Assembly: GCA_002297865.1 (NCBI GenBank) | Contig: DBKX01000122.1 | Span: 22,019 to 86,018, forward strand | Source of the DNA: Lachnoclostridium sp. UBA739 | Lineage (GTDB): Bacteria; Bacillota_A; Clostridia; Lachnospirales; Lachnospiraceae | Length of the DNA stretch: 64,000 nt | Reading direction: 5' to 3' | Part shown: piece by piece, positions 52,712 to 61,117 of the stretch | Numbering within the stretch: position 1 is the first letter of the stretch | Layout: every line of letters begins with the position of its first letter | Translations under genes and position numbers: made by a program | Notes under the pieces: model-generated | The model's database searches: none | What the model saw: only the letters and a program-made list of their open reading frames with translations | Told to the model about the DNA's origin: nothing

Positions 52712-54409
52712 CTAAATCATGATGAATCCTTCGTCTCTTTCATTGGTATCATAGATATTTTTACCTTCACTGAACTCTTTCTCCCAGAATACCATAGCAT
52801 TGATTAGAGCTGCCACCATATCGATTTTTCCGGTACTTTTCTTTTTGTTGATATACCCATTAAGGTTGGTATCAAGCACAAGTCTTGCATTGGAGAAGTT
52901 GATTTCCAACAGCTTATTCTCTTCATAAAGAAACTCTTCTTTCAGCACCACTTCTTTAAGGAATTTTGTTGCTGGGTGTAAAACACTTGAATGCTGCTTA
53001 ATCTCTGTAACTTGATATCCTGCGTTATACCATCTATTTGCAGACCCTATACAGTTATATCTATCGTAGCCTATATCAAGAACCTTGACGCCATATGTGT
53101 CCTCTAAGGCTATCACAAAGTCCTCTACGAAGGCATGGTCAATAACGTTGTCACCACAATGATAGCAATAACCTAATTCCTTATACAAGAAATAATCTAC
53201 TTTTTCCATTTTCGTCTTGTTGGCTGCATTATCTGCAGGTATAAACGCCCATGACTTAGAAACGAATTTTCCTAGATCGTAATCATACGTAACCATGGAA
53301 ATGGCGGTGTTATCGGTAGTTTGAGATAAATCGACTCCGATATAAACTTCCCTTCCATACCAATCATATCCACTTGTGGCACACTTTCTTACATTGTCCA
53401 TTGGAATATAGACTTCTGAATCATCACCATCAACGAAGATGTTCATATGCTTGGTTAAGAAGTTTTTCTTAGCTGAGGGCATTTCTATTGCAATATTTCT
53501 CTGCTTTTTCAGATACTCTAAGTTTTCCGGTACATCGAAACATAACGGATTAGCTTCTAAAAGTGATATATCGCTCATCCACTCTTTTGGATTATCTGGC
53601 TTATATAACAAAGCAAATAAGGTGTCGTCCTCGATAACTCCATCTAGGACCTTCTCTGCGTACTCTACCTCTTGTGTCATTGGATTATCTGTACTTTCAT
53701 AAGCTGTACTAATCAGGATTCCTGTACGGTTAACCATTGACATCTGCGAAGATTGCATGGCATCGATTGGATATCTAGTACGTAGTGCTCCAACTTCATC
53801 AGCTACGAATACATTGGCTTTACGCCCATCCATACGGTTTTCTGAATTGGCAAGCGCAACATATTTACTCTTTGTAAGCTCACACCTTACCTCACTACGG
53901 AGAGGTTTAAATCGGCTTGCAATCAACGGAGAAGCTTGTATCATCTGCTCAATTTCTTTCTTTACAATCGATGACAGCTCTCTATCTGGTGCAACCGAGT
54001 AAAACTCCGAAAACTCTGGTTCGATTAACAATAAGATAACGAAAATTAGTGCAACTAAAAACGACTTACCTGACTTTCTAGCTATCAGTAAGGTTGATTT
54101 TTCATACCTTCTTTTGATTGGATTATCCTTATGGTACCAACATAAGGCATTAACTAAAAAGAACCACTGGAAACCAGCTAGAGCATCATGAGCTGATACC
54201 CCAACCTTTAAACCAGTGGCCATATTTATAAGTTTTGTTATATTTGTTATTTTCTTTAATTCATCCTCTTTGATGAAGTATTTGCAATTAGGATCGTCTA
54301 TATCTTTCAGGAAGTTTTCACAGGCTTTAATTACGTATTTTCCAGCCGTCTCTTCCTTGTTTACGACTCGAACCGCATAAGCATAAGCCTTATGTTCTTT
54401 GATGTTCAT
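52712..54409 (-). CDS. Terminase large subunit
   Basis: 565 residues. ATPase domain with Walker A-type ARKSGKSFL (near residue 115) and Walker B NVFVADEVGALR. Nuclease domain with YIGVDLSQTTDNTAI and later IGYDRYNC. It cuts and translocates DNA into the head. It overlaps the small subunit gene by one base. Confidence 0.95.
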   Translation of the reverse strand: MNIKEHKAYAYAVRVVNKEETAGKYVIKACENFLKDIDDPNCKYFIKEDELKKITNITKLINMATGLKVGVSAHDALAGFQWFFLVNALCWYHKDNPIKRRYEKSTLLIARKSGKSFLVALIFVILLLIEPEFSEFYSVAPDRELSSIVKKEIEQMIQASPLIASRFKPLRSEVRCELTKSKYVALANSENRMDGRKANVFVADEVGALRTRYPIDAMQSSQMSMVNRTGILISTAYESTDNPMTQEVEYAEKVLDGVIEDDTLFALLYKPDNPKEWMSDISLLEANPLCFDVPENLEYLKKQRNIAIEMPSAKKNFLTKHMNIFVDGDDSEVYIPMDNVRKCATSGYDWYGREVYIGVDLSQTTDNTAISMVTYDYDLGKFVSKSWAFIPADNAANKTKMEKVDYFLYKELGYCYHCGDNVIDHAFVEDFVIALEDTYGVKVLDIGYDRYNCIGSANRWYNAGYQVTEIKQHSSVLHPATKFLKEVVLKEEFLYEENKLLEINFSNARLVLDTNLNGYINKKKSTGKIDMVAALINAMVFWEKEFSEGKNIYDTNERDEGFIMI

Positions 54410-54903
54410 TATTCACCTCTAAGAACTTTAAGCAATGGATCCTCTTCCGTTTGCTTCGCTTCCATTTGTTTCCCTGCTAGAGCTGAACGTGCTGCAGGTG
54501 ATAATCCTAATTGATTGCATAGAGCTGCGTACTTTGTTTGATAGTTTAGTTTTACTTTGATACATGGATTTTCTTTCTCTTCCATATTCCCAAACCTATC
54601 AATTTTTGGAACTAGTATTCCGTTAGTTCTGATATGATCGTCGCACTGTCTCATGACATGTAAGCAGTTTGCAGTCTGCTCTATCAGCGGTTTATCCAGG
54701 TTAGTTAAAATTCCACTGATTTCAATTTCGTTTACAAGCCATGTATAATATATCTTTTCTTCATCTGATAAGTATTCGGGAATGGACTTCACATCGTCAG
54801 AATTGCCCATGAGCTGTCTCTCAATCTCTTCTCTTCTTTGTAACTGTTCCTTCGTCTCCGATTTTCCCTTCTTAAGAGACGCTGGCTTTCTCGCTCTGCT
54901 CAT
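54409..54903 (-). CDS. Terminase small subunit (P27 family)
   Basis: 164 residues: SIPEYLSDEEKIYYTWLVNE, LIEQTANCLHVMRQCDDHIR, VKLNYQTKYAALCNQLGLSP and AARSAL match the P27/Terminase_4 family. It binds the packaging site. The basic N-terminal tail is likely flexible. Confidence 0.92.
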   Translation of the reverse strand: MSRARKPASLKKGKSETKEQLQRREEIERQLMGNSDDVKSIPEYLSDEEKIYYTWLVNEIEISGILTNLDKPLIEQTANCLHVMRQCDDHIRTNGILVPKIDRFGNMEEKENPCIKVKLNYQTKYAALCNQLGLSPAARSALAGKQMEAKQTEEDPLLKVLRGE

Positions 54904-54926
54904 TCCATTTCACTCTCCTTATTAAT

Positions 54927-55304
54927 TTATAAATTAAAACTGTTTTGTTTGGTATTCCATTCAAAATCTAGCTTATCCGATGTTCCTAAGGCCGAGTTGC
55001 ATGAACCACATACGCAGATTAGGTTATCATCATCCCAGGCAAGTTCAGGATAATGATTTCTGGACTTGATATGATGGACCGATAAATCGGTAGTGGTAAT
55101 CAGTTTATATTTGATTAAACACCTCTGACACATGTTGTTATCTCGTCTTCGGATAAACTCTCTTTTCTTTTTCCATCTGTAAGATCCAATCATCGGATCT
55201 CTTTCATAATTTCTTCTTGCTTCGGTATTTGCAGCTTTTCTACATTCACATCTAGTACCCTCATTAAAAAATTTACCGCAGCTACCACATATCTTTTTCC
55301 TCAT
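54927..55304 (-). CDS. HNH endonuclease
   Basis: 125 residues. Zinc cysteines at the N terminus (CGSCGKFF, CEC), then CQRC, LSVHHIKSRNHYPELAWDDD and NLICVCGSCN give a full HNH motif. HNH proteins next to terminase are needed for DNA cleavage during packaging in HK97-type phages. Confidence 0.93.
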   Translation of the reverse strand: MRKKICGSCGKFFNEGTRCECRKAANTEARRNYERDPMIGSYRWKKKREFIRRRDNNMCQRCLIKYKLITTTDLSVHHIKSRNHYPELAWDDDNLICVCGSCNSALGTSDKLDFEWNTKQNSFNL

Positions 55305-55311
55305 AAAATGA

Positions 55312-55337
55312 AGAAAGACGCCTATAATGGCGCCTTT
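55312..55337 (-). terminator. Hairpin before HNH gene
   Basis: AAAGGCGCC / GGCGTCTTT stem on the minus strand with a 6-base loop; the T run is weak. Confidence 0.55.
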
Positions 55338-55373
55338 ATATGAACTAAATTATTGGAGGGTACAATAATTCTA

Positions 55374-56534
55374 TTAACTTGCATTCTTAATCCTCGCTAG
55401 ATTAAATAATTTGATATCAGTCAATCCATAACCATCTTCGATAGTATACATGGTTGCTCCAGGATTACTTGTTTTTAGTATTTTCTTGCTATATGGACAA
55501 ACTCCCACAAAAGAAGGAGCCACAAGCACCATACAATCACTATCAGTTTCTTTGATATTTGTATGATGAACGTGGCCCATCAGTAGGTAATTATAGAATT
55601 TTTTATTTGTCATTGATAAATCTCTGATTGCATTATCAATACTCTTAACCGTATGACCGTGCATACAGATAAATTCATATCCATAGATATTCATTTCTAT
55701 ATAAGGCTTTGTCATATCAGTATGGACGTAAACTCTCTCATTGTCTGATAAAACATCCTTAATATAGCTCATGATCACTTTTTCAAAGTCTTCCTCAGGC
55801 ATAGCTCCAGCTTGTGTTCCAATGAATCTCGGTTCACTATGGTTTGCTGATGTTATATGATAATATTCCACATTTACATATTCACTAAGATTATTCAGAA
55901 ATTCAGACATTAGCCTAGAAAAACCAACAATGCTTTCAACAACCGGTAGTTCGTTCTTCTTAACATCTGATAATCTCAACATCCCTTGAATACTGTCTCC
56001 GGTATTAACAACCTTGATTCTTTGTATATTATCTCGTTTTACCTTTGTAATAACTCTTGATAATAGCGTAAATAATCTTTCTTCACACGTCTTAATATTA
56101 TAAGAATTTCCTTCAACTTCAAATTCACTTCCGTAATGAATATCGCTCATATGAAGAATATATTCTTTATCATTATCAGGAAGTTCAGGAATCATTTGAT
56201 ATTTTGGCGGCTCTAATCGTTGAATAACGTCTGAGATCTGCTCGAAAAATAGTTCGTCTCTTGCGTCTTTTCTAAGATTCTTATTAAGCTCCGATTTAAG
56301 AGTAGCCAACTTCATAATCTCTTTCCTGATTTCTAACAACTTCTCGTCGTTCTCTGTATCTTCGTTTACCATACCAAGATAACCACTATCTATTAATCTT
56401 TTATATCCATAAGCTAAGTTCTTTAAATGAGCTACTGAATGCTCGAAATTAGCTGATTCTTTTATTTCTTCCCAAGATAATTCACTATTACCAGAAAGTT
56501 TGTCATAACATAATTGGATTTCTAAATCTATCAC
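55374..56534 (-). CDS. Calcineurin-like metallophosphoesterase
   Basis: 386 residues. The N-terminal 120 residues are helical. The metallophosphoesterase domain starts HMSDIHYGSEF, then VNTGDSIQ, ITSANHSE, FICMHGHTV and MGHVHHT, supplying all metal-binding positions. GTG start at 56534, three bases after the zinc-ribbon gene. It is the second gene of the late unit; roles in DNA end processing or signalling are possible. Confidence 0.9.
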   Translation of the reverse strand: MIDLEIQLCYDKLSGNSELSWEEIKESANFEHSVAHLKNLAYGYKRLIDSGYLGMVNEDTENDEKLLEIRKEIMKLATLKSELNKNLRKDARDELFFEQISDVIQRLEPPKYQMIPELPDNDKEYILHMSDIHYGSEFEVEGNSYNIKTCEERLFTLLSRVITKVKRDNIQRIKVVNTGDSIQGMLRLSDVKKNELPVVESIVGFSRLMSEFLNNLSEYVNVEYYHITSANHSEPRFIGTQAGAMPEEDFEKVIMSYIKDVLSDNERVYVHTDMTKPYIEMNIYGYEFICMHGHTVKSIDNAIRDLSMTNKKFYNYLLMGHVHHTNIKETDSDCMVLVAPSFVGVCPYSKKILKTSNPGATMYTIEDGYGLTDIKLFNLARIKNAS

Positions 56535-56537
56535 TAT

Positions 56538-56702
56538 TTATTCGCTCTCTTTCCAGTATAATATTTCAATTTCCTCTTCTCCAAGCTCTTCTTCTGAATG
56601 ATAAGTATCGCATTCTGGACACTTGAAAAGAGTAATGTGCTCGAATATCATCATGTTTTCGTATACCAGCCTTAGCTGCTCATTACATTCTTTACACTTC
56701 AC
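56538..56702 (-). CDS. 54-residue zinc-ribbon protein
   Basis: GTG start at 56702. Reads MKCKECNEQLRLVYENM and later FKCPECDTYHSEEELGE: two CxxC pairs (residues 3-6 and 28-31), a zinc ribbon. It is the first gene after the late promoter element, with its stop three bases before the next start. It may act in late transcription, by analogy with small zinc proteins of phages, but there is no direct proof. Confidence 0.7.
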   Translation of the reverse strand: MKCKECNEQLRLVYENMMIFEHITLFKCPECDTYHSEEELGEEEIEILYWKESE

Positions 56703-56715
56703 ATTAATGACTCCC

Positions 56716-56755
56716 TATATTTATATTGGATAATTAATATCCCTATTATATATAT
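56716..56755 (-). promoter_or_regulatory. Late promoter element heading the structural operon
   Basis: Minus strand: TATATATAATAGGGATAT, 8 bases, CAATATAAATA. It is the most upstream copy of this family and stands before the zinc-ribbon gene and the packaging genes. Confidence 0.6.
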
Positions 56756-56898
56756 CTATTTCTTGGCATTTTGTTAGCCCATAGTAAACCCGAAAAAAAG
56801 TTTTTTTTAAAAAAGTGTGTACAATCTTGTCGAAATGATATATAATCAATAATATAAATACTAAATTGAATAGAATTTGTTTGGATAAACAGAAGAAA

Positions 56899-56907
56899 TG
56901 TGGATAA
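56899..56907 (-). other. DnaA box
   Basis: TGTGGATAA on plus, i.e. TTATCCACA on minus, an exact DnaA box. Together with the one at 58137 it supports host DnaA involvement at this origin. Confidence 0.5.
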
Positions 56908-56964
56908 TTACTTGAAATTATATTTAGATTTATGAAGTTATTAACATTTTATTTCCGATATCTG

Positions 56965-56993
56965 TTGATAAATGAAATTCTTGGTGTTATAAT
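56965..56993 (+). promoter_or_regulatory. Consensus sigma-A promoter of candidate structured RNA
   Basis: TTGATA, 17 bases, TATAAT. No start codon with a ribosome site follows. A phage-type box (AATATAAATAC, 56851-56861, with TATAAT ten bases before it) lies further upstream. Confidence 0.7.
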
Positions 56994-56999
56994 GATAAA

Positions 57000-57735
57000 A
57001 AAATAACGATAACAAAGCAAGATGTAACGAGATCGCCAAATCTCTTTACAGAAAGAACCTCAACTTCTAACTGCTTATAACATATCGCTTGTATTACCGT
57101 TATGTGTAAACTATTAATTAGTTTTATACATCTTATTTTAATCGCAAGTCTAGTAAATGTCAAGGCAAGAAGTGTATTTTCTATGCCTTTTTTTTGTGTA
57201 TATATCTATATTCACGCAAAAAAGAGGACCGCTTTGGACAGACTGGACGCCGTAACAGTATAAACCGTATAAGGTCAGGCCACCCACCGCAAAAATTACA
57301 AGGAACGTCGTGAGACGATTCTGGGCCCGGTTCACTTCATATTACACTTGTATGAAGTGATGACGTAAGTCCTATTGAAAGTAGCCTACAGGATGTTGAA
57401 TCTGCGGATATTTAATTTATCTTAGTCCGAGAGGACAGTAAGCCGCTGTAAATTATTACATGCTTATGGATAAAGAGGTTGGTGTTTGGTTTGCATTAAA
57501 TTTATTGTTTTACCAAGGATATGTATAGAAAATACGAAAGTATTGACTGGAAGGGCAAAACTCCAGTTTTGATATGCAATGTAGCTGAAATGCTGCATAC
57601 TAAAGTGTTGTGTGCGTTGTCGTGTCGTAAACGTCAGACTGATGGCGGTAATAACCCCACATATAGTTATTCTAGAGAAGATAAGCAGAACTCTATCTTT
57701 TTTTGCCTTTTCCCTAGGATAACTATATATATTGA
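57000..57735 (+). ncRNA. Candidate large structured RNA next to the replication origin
   Basis: No supported gene in about 740 bases after a strong promoter. Plus-strand folds: GAGAT/ATCTC (57029-57044); AAGGCA/TGCCTT with T run (57162-57195); CGTC-GTGA-GACG (57306-57317) and GTCC-GAGA-GGAC (57425-57436), both with GNRA loops on the plus strand only; a perfect 9-bp stem CACTTCATA/TATGAAGTG (57333-57359); and a 15-bp stem at 57661-57728. The GC content between 57210 and 57450 is clearly higher than around it. Large phage RNAs (GOLLD, ROOL, HEARO classes) are the closest idea; none is confirmed. The hairpin with T run at 57188 could split it into two RNAs. Confidence 0.55.
57162..57195 (+). terminator. 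Terminator-like hairpin in the RNA region
   Basis: AAGGCA / TGCCTT stem, extended inside by GAA/TTC, followed by eight T. It may end a short RNA from the 56965 promoter of about 190 bases. Confidence 0.6.
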
Positions 57736-58136
57736 AGAGCTGAAACGGTAATTATGCTTCGCTCGACTCACTGTAGTCAACATAAATATTAAATATATAG
57801 TTAATATATTAGTTCTTCAATTATATAGTTTATATATCAATAAATCTTTCAGATAGCGATATATTAAGATATTGAAGGTATAAAGAATGAAGAAGCTAAG
57901 GGGAAGCATAAGTGCAATAACATTAAGAGCATGAAGACGGATCCTAATGATAGAATGAACATCTAAGTAATTCAGTAAGTAGTCATGGATTATTTAAAAA
58001 TAACCTTTTGACAGTTAAGATTTTTCATGAAGCTATATATGTATATATATAATTACTTTTATTACTTTAATACTTAGGACAAACTATTATGAAGTTAAGA
58101 GCTGTCAAACCGTGGAAAATCAAGGGGTTGCAGAGT

Positions 58137-58145
58137 TATCCACAA
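58137..58145 (+). other. DnaA box in the origin
   Basis: TTATCCACA, exact DnaA consensus, between iteron 1 and iteron 2. Confidence 0.6.
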
Positions 58146-58440
58146 CTACTTAAAAATAACCTATCGACAGCTAATTATAACCTAAGGACAGTAATAAAAT
58201 AACCTTTAGACAGTTTGGGATAATTTGATGATTTCAATAAAATAACCTTTAGACAGTCACCTCGTTTTGTCATAAAAAGTTATGCACATTTCCAGCATTT
58301 CATTAAAAATAACCTTTAGACAGTCAACAAATGGTGGATTCAATCTATTTAAAACGCCTCTTTGCTAGAATATATGTATTTAAAAATAACCTTTTGACAG
58401 TCTCAATGAAAATCACTATGAATTATACTCATATTGAGCA

Positions 58441-58469
58441 TTGACATACCTGCTAAAACACTATAAAAT
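58441..58469 (+). promoter_or_regulatory. rep promoter
   Basis: TTGACA at 58441, 17 bases, TAAAAT at 58464. The half iteron at 58476 covers the start site, so Rep probably represses itself. Confidence 0.75.
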
Positions 58470-58511
58470 TTAATTAAAATAACCCGAAAGAAGAAAGGTA
58501 ATAGTTAGACT

Positions 58512-59264
58512 ATGTACGAGCAATTATCACTTCCTATGAACCTAAATTCTAACAATTATGTGGTTCAAGCAAATGATTTAATTAGTGGAAAACAAACGCT
58601 TACATTGAACGAAGCAAAAATATTAAGATTAGCAATTATGCAAATCGTAAAAGAGGACAAACAATTCAAACCATATCGTGTTAAAATAACGGATCTTGCT
58701 GAAATCCTTGGAATTGATAGCTCAAACATATATCGAGATATCGATAAAATTACTGACGGTTTAATGAGTAAATTCGTTAAGATTAAGGACAAAAATAAGC
58801 CTAATAGCAAGTCATTTCTCAAATTTAAGTGGGTTGATTATTGCAAATATACAGAAGGCACTGGCATTATTGAAATTAAGCTCTATGAAGGTTCTGGTGA
58901 GGATAAAGGATTACGTCCTTACTTACTTGGCCTAAAGGAATATTACGCTCAATACCCTTTAGAGAATATATTAGCTATGAACTCCGTTTATGCTATTAGA
59001 GTATTTGAATTACTTCAAGCTAAAATCACACAAAAGGTTCTTCCAAAGGAAGGTGTTCTGGTTCGATTAACAGTTGACGAAATCAGAGCTGCATGTGAGT
59101 GTGAAGATAAATTTACCCAGTTCGGAATGTTTAGGAAGAAAGTCGTTGACATTGCGAAAAAGGAAATCGAAAGGGTTACTCTATTCACAGTTGATTTTAA
59201 ATATGTTAAGGAGGGCCGAAAAGTCGTTGCATTTGATATATTGGTTAATATGAAATATCATTGA
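58512..59264 (+). CDS. Plasmid replication initiator (Rep_3/RepB family)
   Basis: 250 residues with two winged-helix domains: VVQANDLISGKQTLTLNEAK (the typical Rep_3 start), ILRLAIMQIVKED, VKITDLAEILGID and then the second WH with YYAQYPLENILAMNSVYAIR, VFELLQ and LTVDEIRAACEC. It binds the iterons directly upstream and opens the origin. It shows that the element replicates as a plasmid. Confidence 0.95.
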   Translation: MYEQLSLPMNLNSNNYVVQANDLISGKQTLTLNEAKILRLAIMQIVKEDKQFKPYRVKITDLAEILGIDSSNIYRDIDKITDGLMSKFVKIKDKNKPNSKSFLKFKWVDYCKYTEGTGIIEIKLYEGSGEDKGLRPYLLGLKEYYAQYPLENILAMNSVYAIRVFELLQAKITQKVLPKEGVLVRLTVDEIRAACECEDKFTQFGMFRKKVVDIAKKEIERVTLFTVDFKYVKEGRKVVAFDILVNMKYH

Positions 59265-60106
59265 TTTGGTATTCCATGGCCAAAATGCTGCCTTTTACAA
59301 AAAAAAGTGATTTGGGTACTTGTGTGTGAGCAGACCTCCCCTCGTCGCGGTCATTTACCAGCTATTTTTTTCTGAAAAAATGGGCGGGATACCCTATGAC
59401 TTGTGATAGAGCTGGTTATACCTGGTTCATTTCCAGACGATTAAGTAATTAGTGAGCTATCTTGCTCTCATGACTTGACTTAACTACCACACCTATAATA
59501 CTTTTATAAATTAACTTAATTAAATATAACTTGTATTATTCTTTTTATATTCATCTCATTGACAACTATCATGTATCGTTTACCTATTCTACCTATACCA
59601 TATCCAGATAGGCATATAGCCGTAGTGGATCTACATTATAAGTATTGGCTAATGGTTCATGATTTATACTGAATAAGATTAACTCTATTCTTCTGTTGTT
59701 CCAACATACTATTGGTACCTGGATATAGGGTTTTGCTACCCCACTGTCAAAAGGTTATTTTTAAACATTAATATAGTAGAAACTCAATTCTTTTTTTATC
59801 ATCATTCATAGATAAACAATCCCAATATATTTATCCCTAGTTATTCTTTAGATATAGGACGTGTGGTGCCATATATTAGGACCCGCATTATTGTAGCCGT
59901 ATATGCTCCAGGAATATTGAGCTGTGTATATTCATTGCAGGATAATAATACAGGTTGGATATATAAGCCCGATATATGCGCGCCGTAATGCTTATATTAT
60001 CCCTATATTCAGTCAATAAATGTCATACCCTACGATTTATACAGATATCAAGAATCGTAGTCTTAAAACTCGAAATATAAGAAATTAAAAAAATTATTTA
60101 GTTCCG
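59265..60106. other. Gene-free region after rep
   Basis: No reading frame with a ribosome site. It holds the inverted iteron at 59743-59762, a perfect 8-bp stem CTACGATT/AATCGTAG (60030-60060), and many short GGATAT/ATATCC words that could pair. It may be a remnant, part of the origin, or another structured region; I see no clear function. Confidence 0.6.
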
Positions 60107-60141
60107 TTTACTCTCCTGTTATTGATTATATAATATAAACA
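60107..60141 (+). promoter_or_regulatory. Class 1 promoter, antirepressor
   Basis: TTTACT at 60107, 16 bases, TATAAT at 60129 followed by ATAAACA. Confidence 0.72.
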
Positions 60142-60177
60142 AAATGACTAATTAAGATATATAAAGGAGATATAACA

Positions 60178-61002
60178 ATGAATCAATTAACAGTATTTGA
60201 ACAAAGAGAAGTATTAGGTAAAGAATTTAGAATGTATGGTACACCAGAACAGCCATTATTCCTTGCTAAAGATGTTGCAGAATGGATTGAACATAGCAAT
60301 TCAAGTGTTATGCTTTCTAAGGTAGATGAAGATGAAAAAATCTTGATGCTAAACAATGTTTATAATCAAGTTTCTACTCACGGTGGAGTTAGGAAAGAAC
60401 AATGGTTTTTAACAGAAGACGGTTTATATGAAGTATTAATGCAGAGTCGTAAGCCTATTGCAAAGGAATTTAAGAAAGAAGTTAAAACGATCTTAAAACA
60501 GATTAGGATGACTGGAGGTTATATTCCAGTTTCTGCGGAGGAATCGGATGAAGAATTTCTTGCAAGAGCATTGGTAGTTGCACAGAGAACGCTTAGTAAA
60601 AAAGACGAGATTATCAGAATGAAAGATAAGCAGCTTGAAGAACAAGCTCCAAAGGTTGAAGCATTCGCACATTTCATTGAGAACGAGGAATCTTCGGTTG
60701 AGTTTAAGATCCTTGCTGCTAATTTAGGTATTGGAAAAAATGAGCTTCTAAGTATCTTAAGAAATCACCGTGTTCTAATGACTGATGAATACATGTGTTA
60801 CGACAAGACTTTAGGAAAGCGTGTTAAGAGATATGGAGCAAAACACAATGTTCCATATGCTAAGTATGATAGATTCTTTGAGGTTAAACAGTACCCAACT
60901 GATAAAATTAATAGAGTAAAAGTATTGGTAAGACCTAAAGGACAGGAGTTCATTCGTAAATCTCTTGTTAAACATGGTTACATTCAAGAAAGAGCTGCTT
61001 AG
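60178..61002 (+). CDS. Phage antirepressor (Bro-N plus KilAC)
   Basis: 274 residues. Bro-N domain at 1-110 (PLFLAKDVAEWIEHSNSSVM, QWFLTEDGLYEVLMQSRKPI). Linker with RMTGGYIP. KilAC domain at about 150-274 (KVEAFAHFIENEESSVEFKI, LAANLGIGKNELLSILR). Such proteins lift lysogenic repression or control host genes. AAAGGAGATATAAC precedes ATG 60178. Confidence 0.93.
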   Translation: MNQLTVFEQREVLGKEFRMYGTPEQPLFLAKDVAEWIEHSNSSVMLSKVDEDEKILMLNNVYNQVSTHGGVRKEQWFLTEDGLYEVLMQSRKPIAKEFKKEVKTILKQIRMTGGYIPVSAEESDEEFLARALVVAQRTLSKKDEIIRMKDKQLEEQAPKVEAFAHFIENEESSVEFKILAANLGIGKNELLSILRNHRVLMTDEYMCYDKTLGKRVKRYGAKHNVPYAKYDRFFEVKQYPTDKINRVKVLVRPKGQEFIRKSLVKHGYIQERAA

Positions 61003-61023
61003 GCAGTTCTTTTTTTAGGTGAG

Positions 61024-61059
61024 TTTACCATTGGAATAATAATTATATAATATAAATAT
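61024..61059 (+). promoter_or_regulatory. Class 1 promoter, gene at 61118
   Basis: TTTACC at 61024, 16 bases, TATAAT at 61046, then ATAAATATG. Confidence 0.75.
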
Positions 61060-61117
61060 GATAAATAATAACTTACGATAGGTTATGACAGTTTAAAACA
61101 ATCAGGAGGATAAAAAC

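Larger units (their letters stand above)
57996..58484 (+). repeat. Iterons of the replication origin (consensus AAAATAACCTTTAGACAGT)
   Basis: Copies start at 57996, 58153, 58174, 58197, 58240, 58305 and 58382. A half copy (AAAATAACC) at 58476 lies just before the rep gene. Variants differ at TTTAG/TTTTG/TATCG. An AT-rich tract (57770-57870) upstream may be the melting region. This is the usual layout for Rep_3 plasmids. An inverted copy (ACTGTCAAAAGGTTATTTTT) lies at 59743 beyond rep. Confidence 0.9.

Noticed and set aside
52513..52722. Plus-strand 69-codon frame near the terminase gene
   Set aside because: No ribosome site and it runs into the terminase gene from the opposite strand.
57250..57360. 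Possible tRNA because of GGTTCACTTC
   Set aside because: No acceptor stem, anticodon stem or TTCAAATC-type loop could be drawn. No tRNA was recognised in the window.
57300..57440. Words like GTCGTGAGAC and CGAGAGGAC that recall the 3' part of 23S rRNA
   Set aside because: Both are simple GNRA hairpins; the intervening sequence and spacing do not match rRNA.
57521..57751. 76-codon frame after the RNA region
   Set aside because: No ribosome site; overlaps the 15-bp hairpin, odd composition; taken as part of the RNA region.
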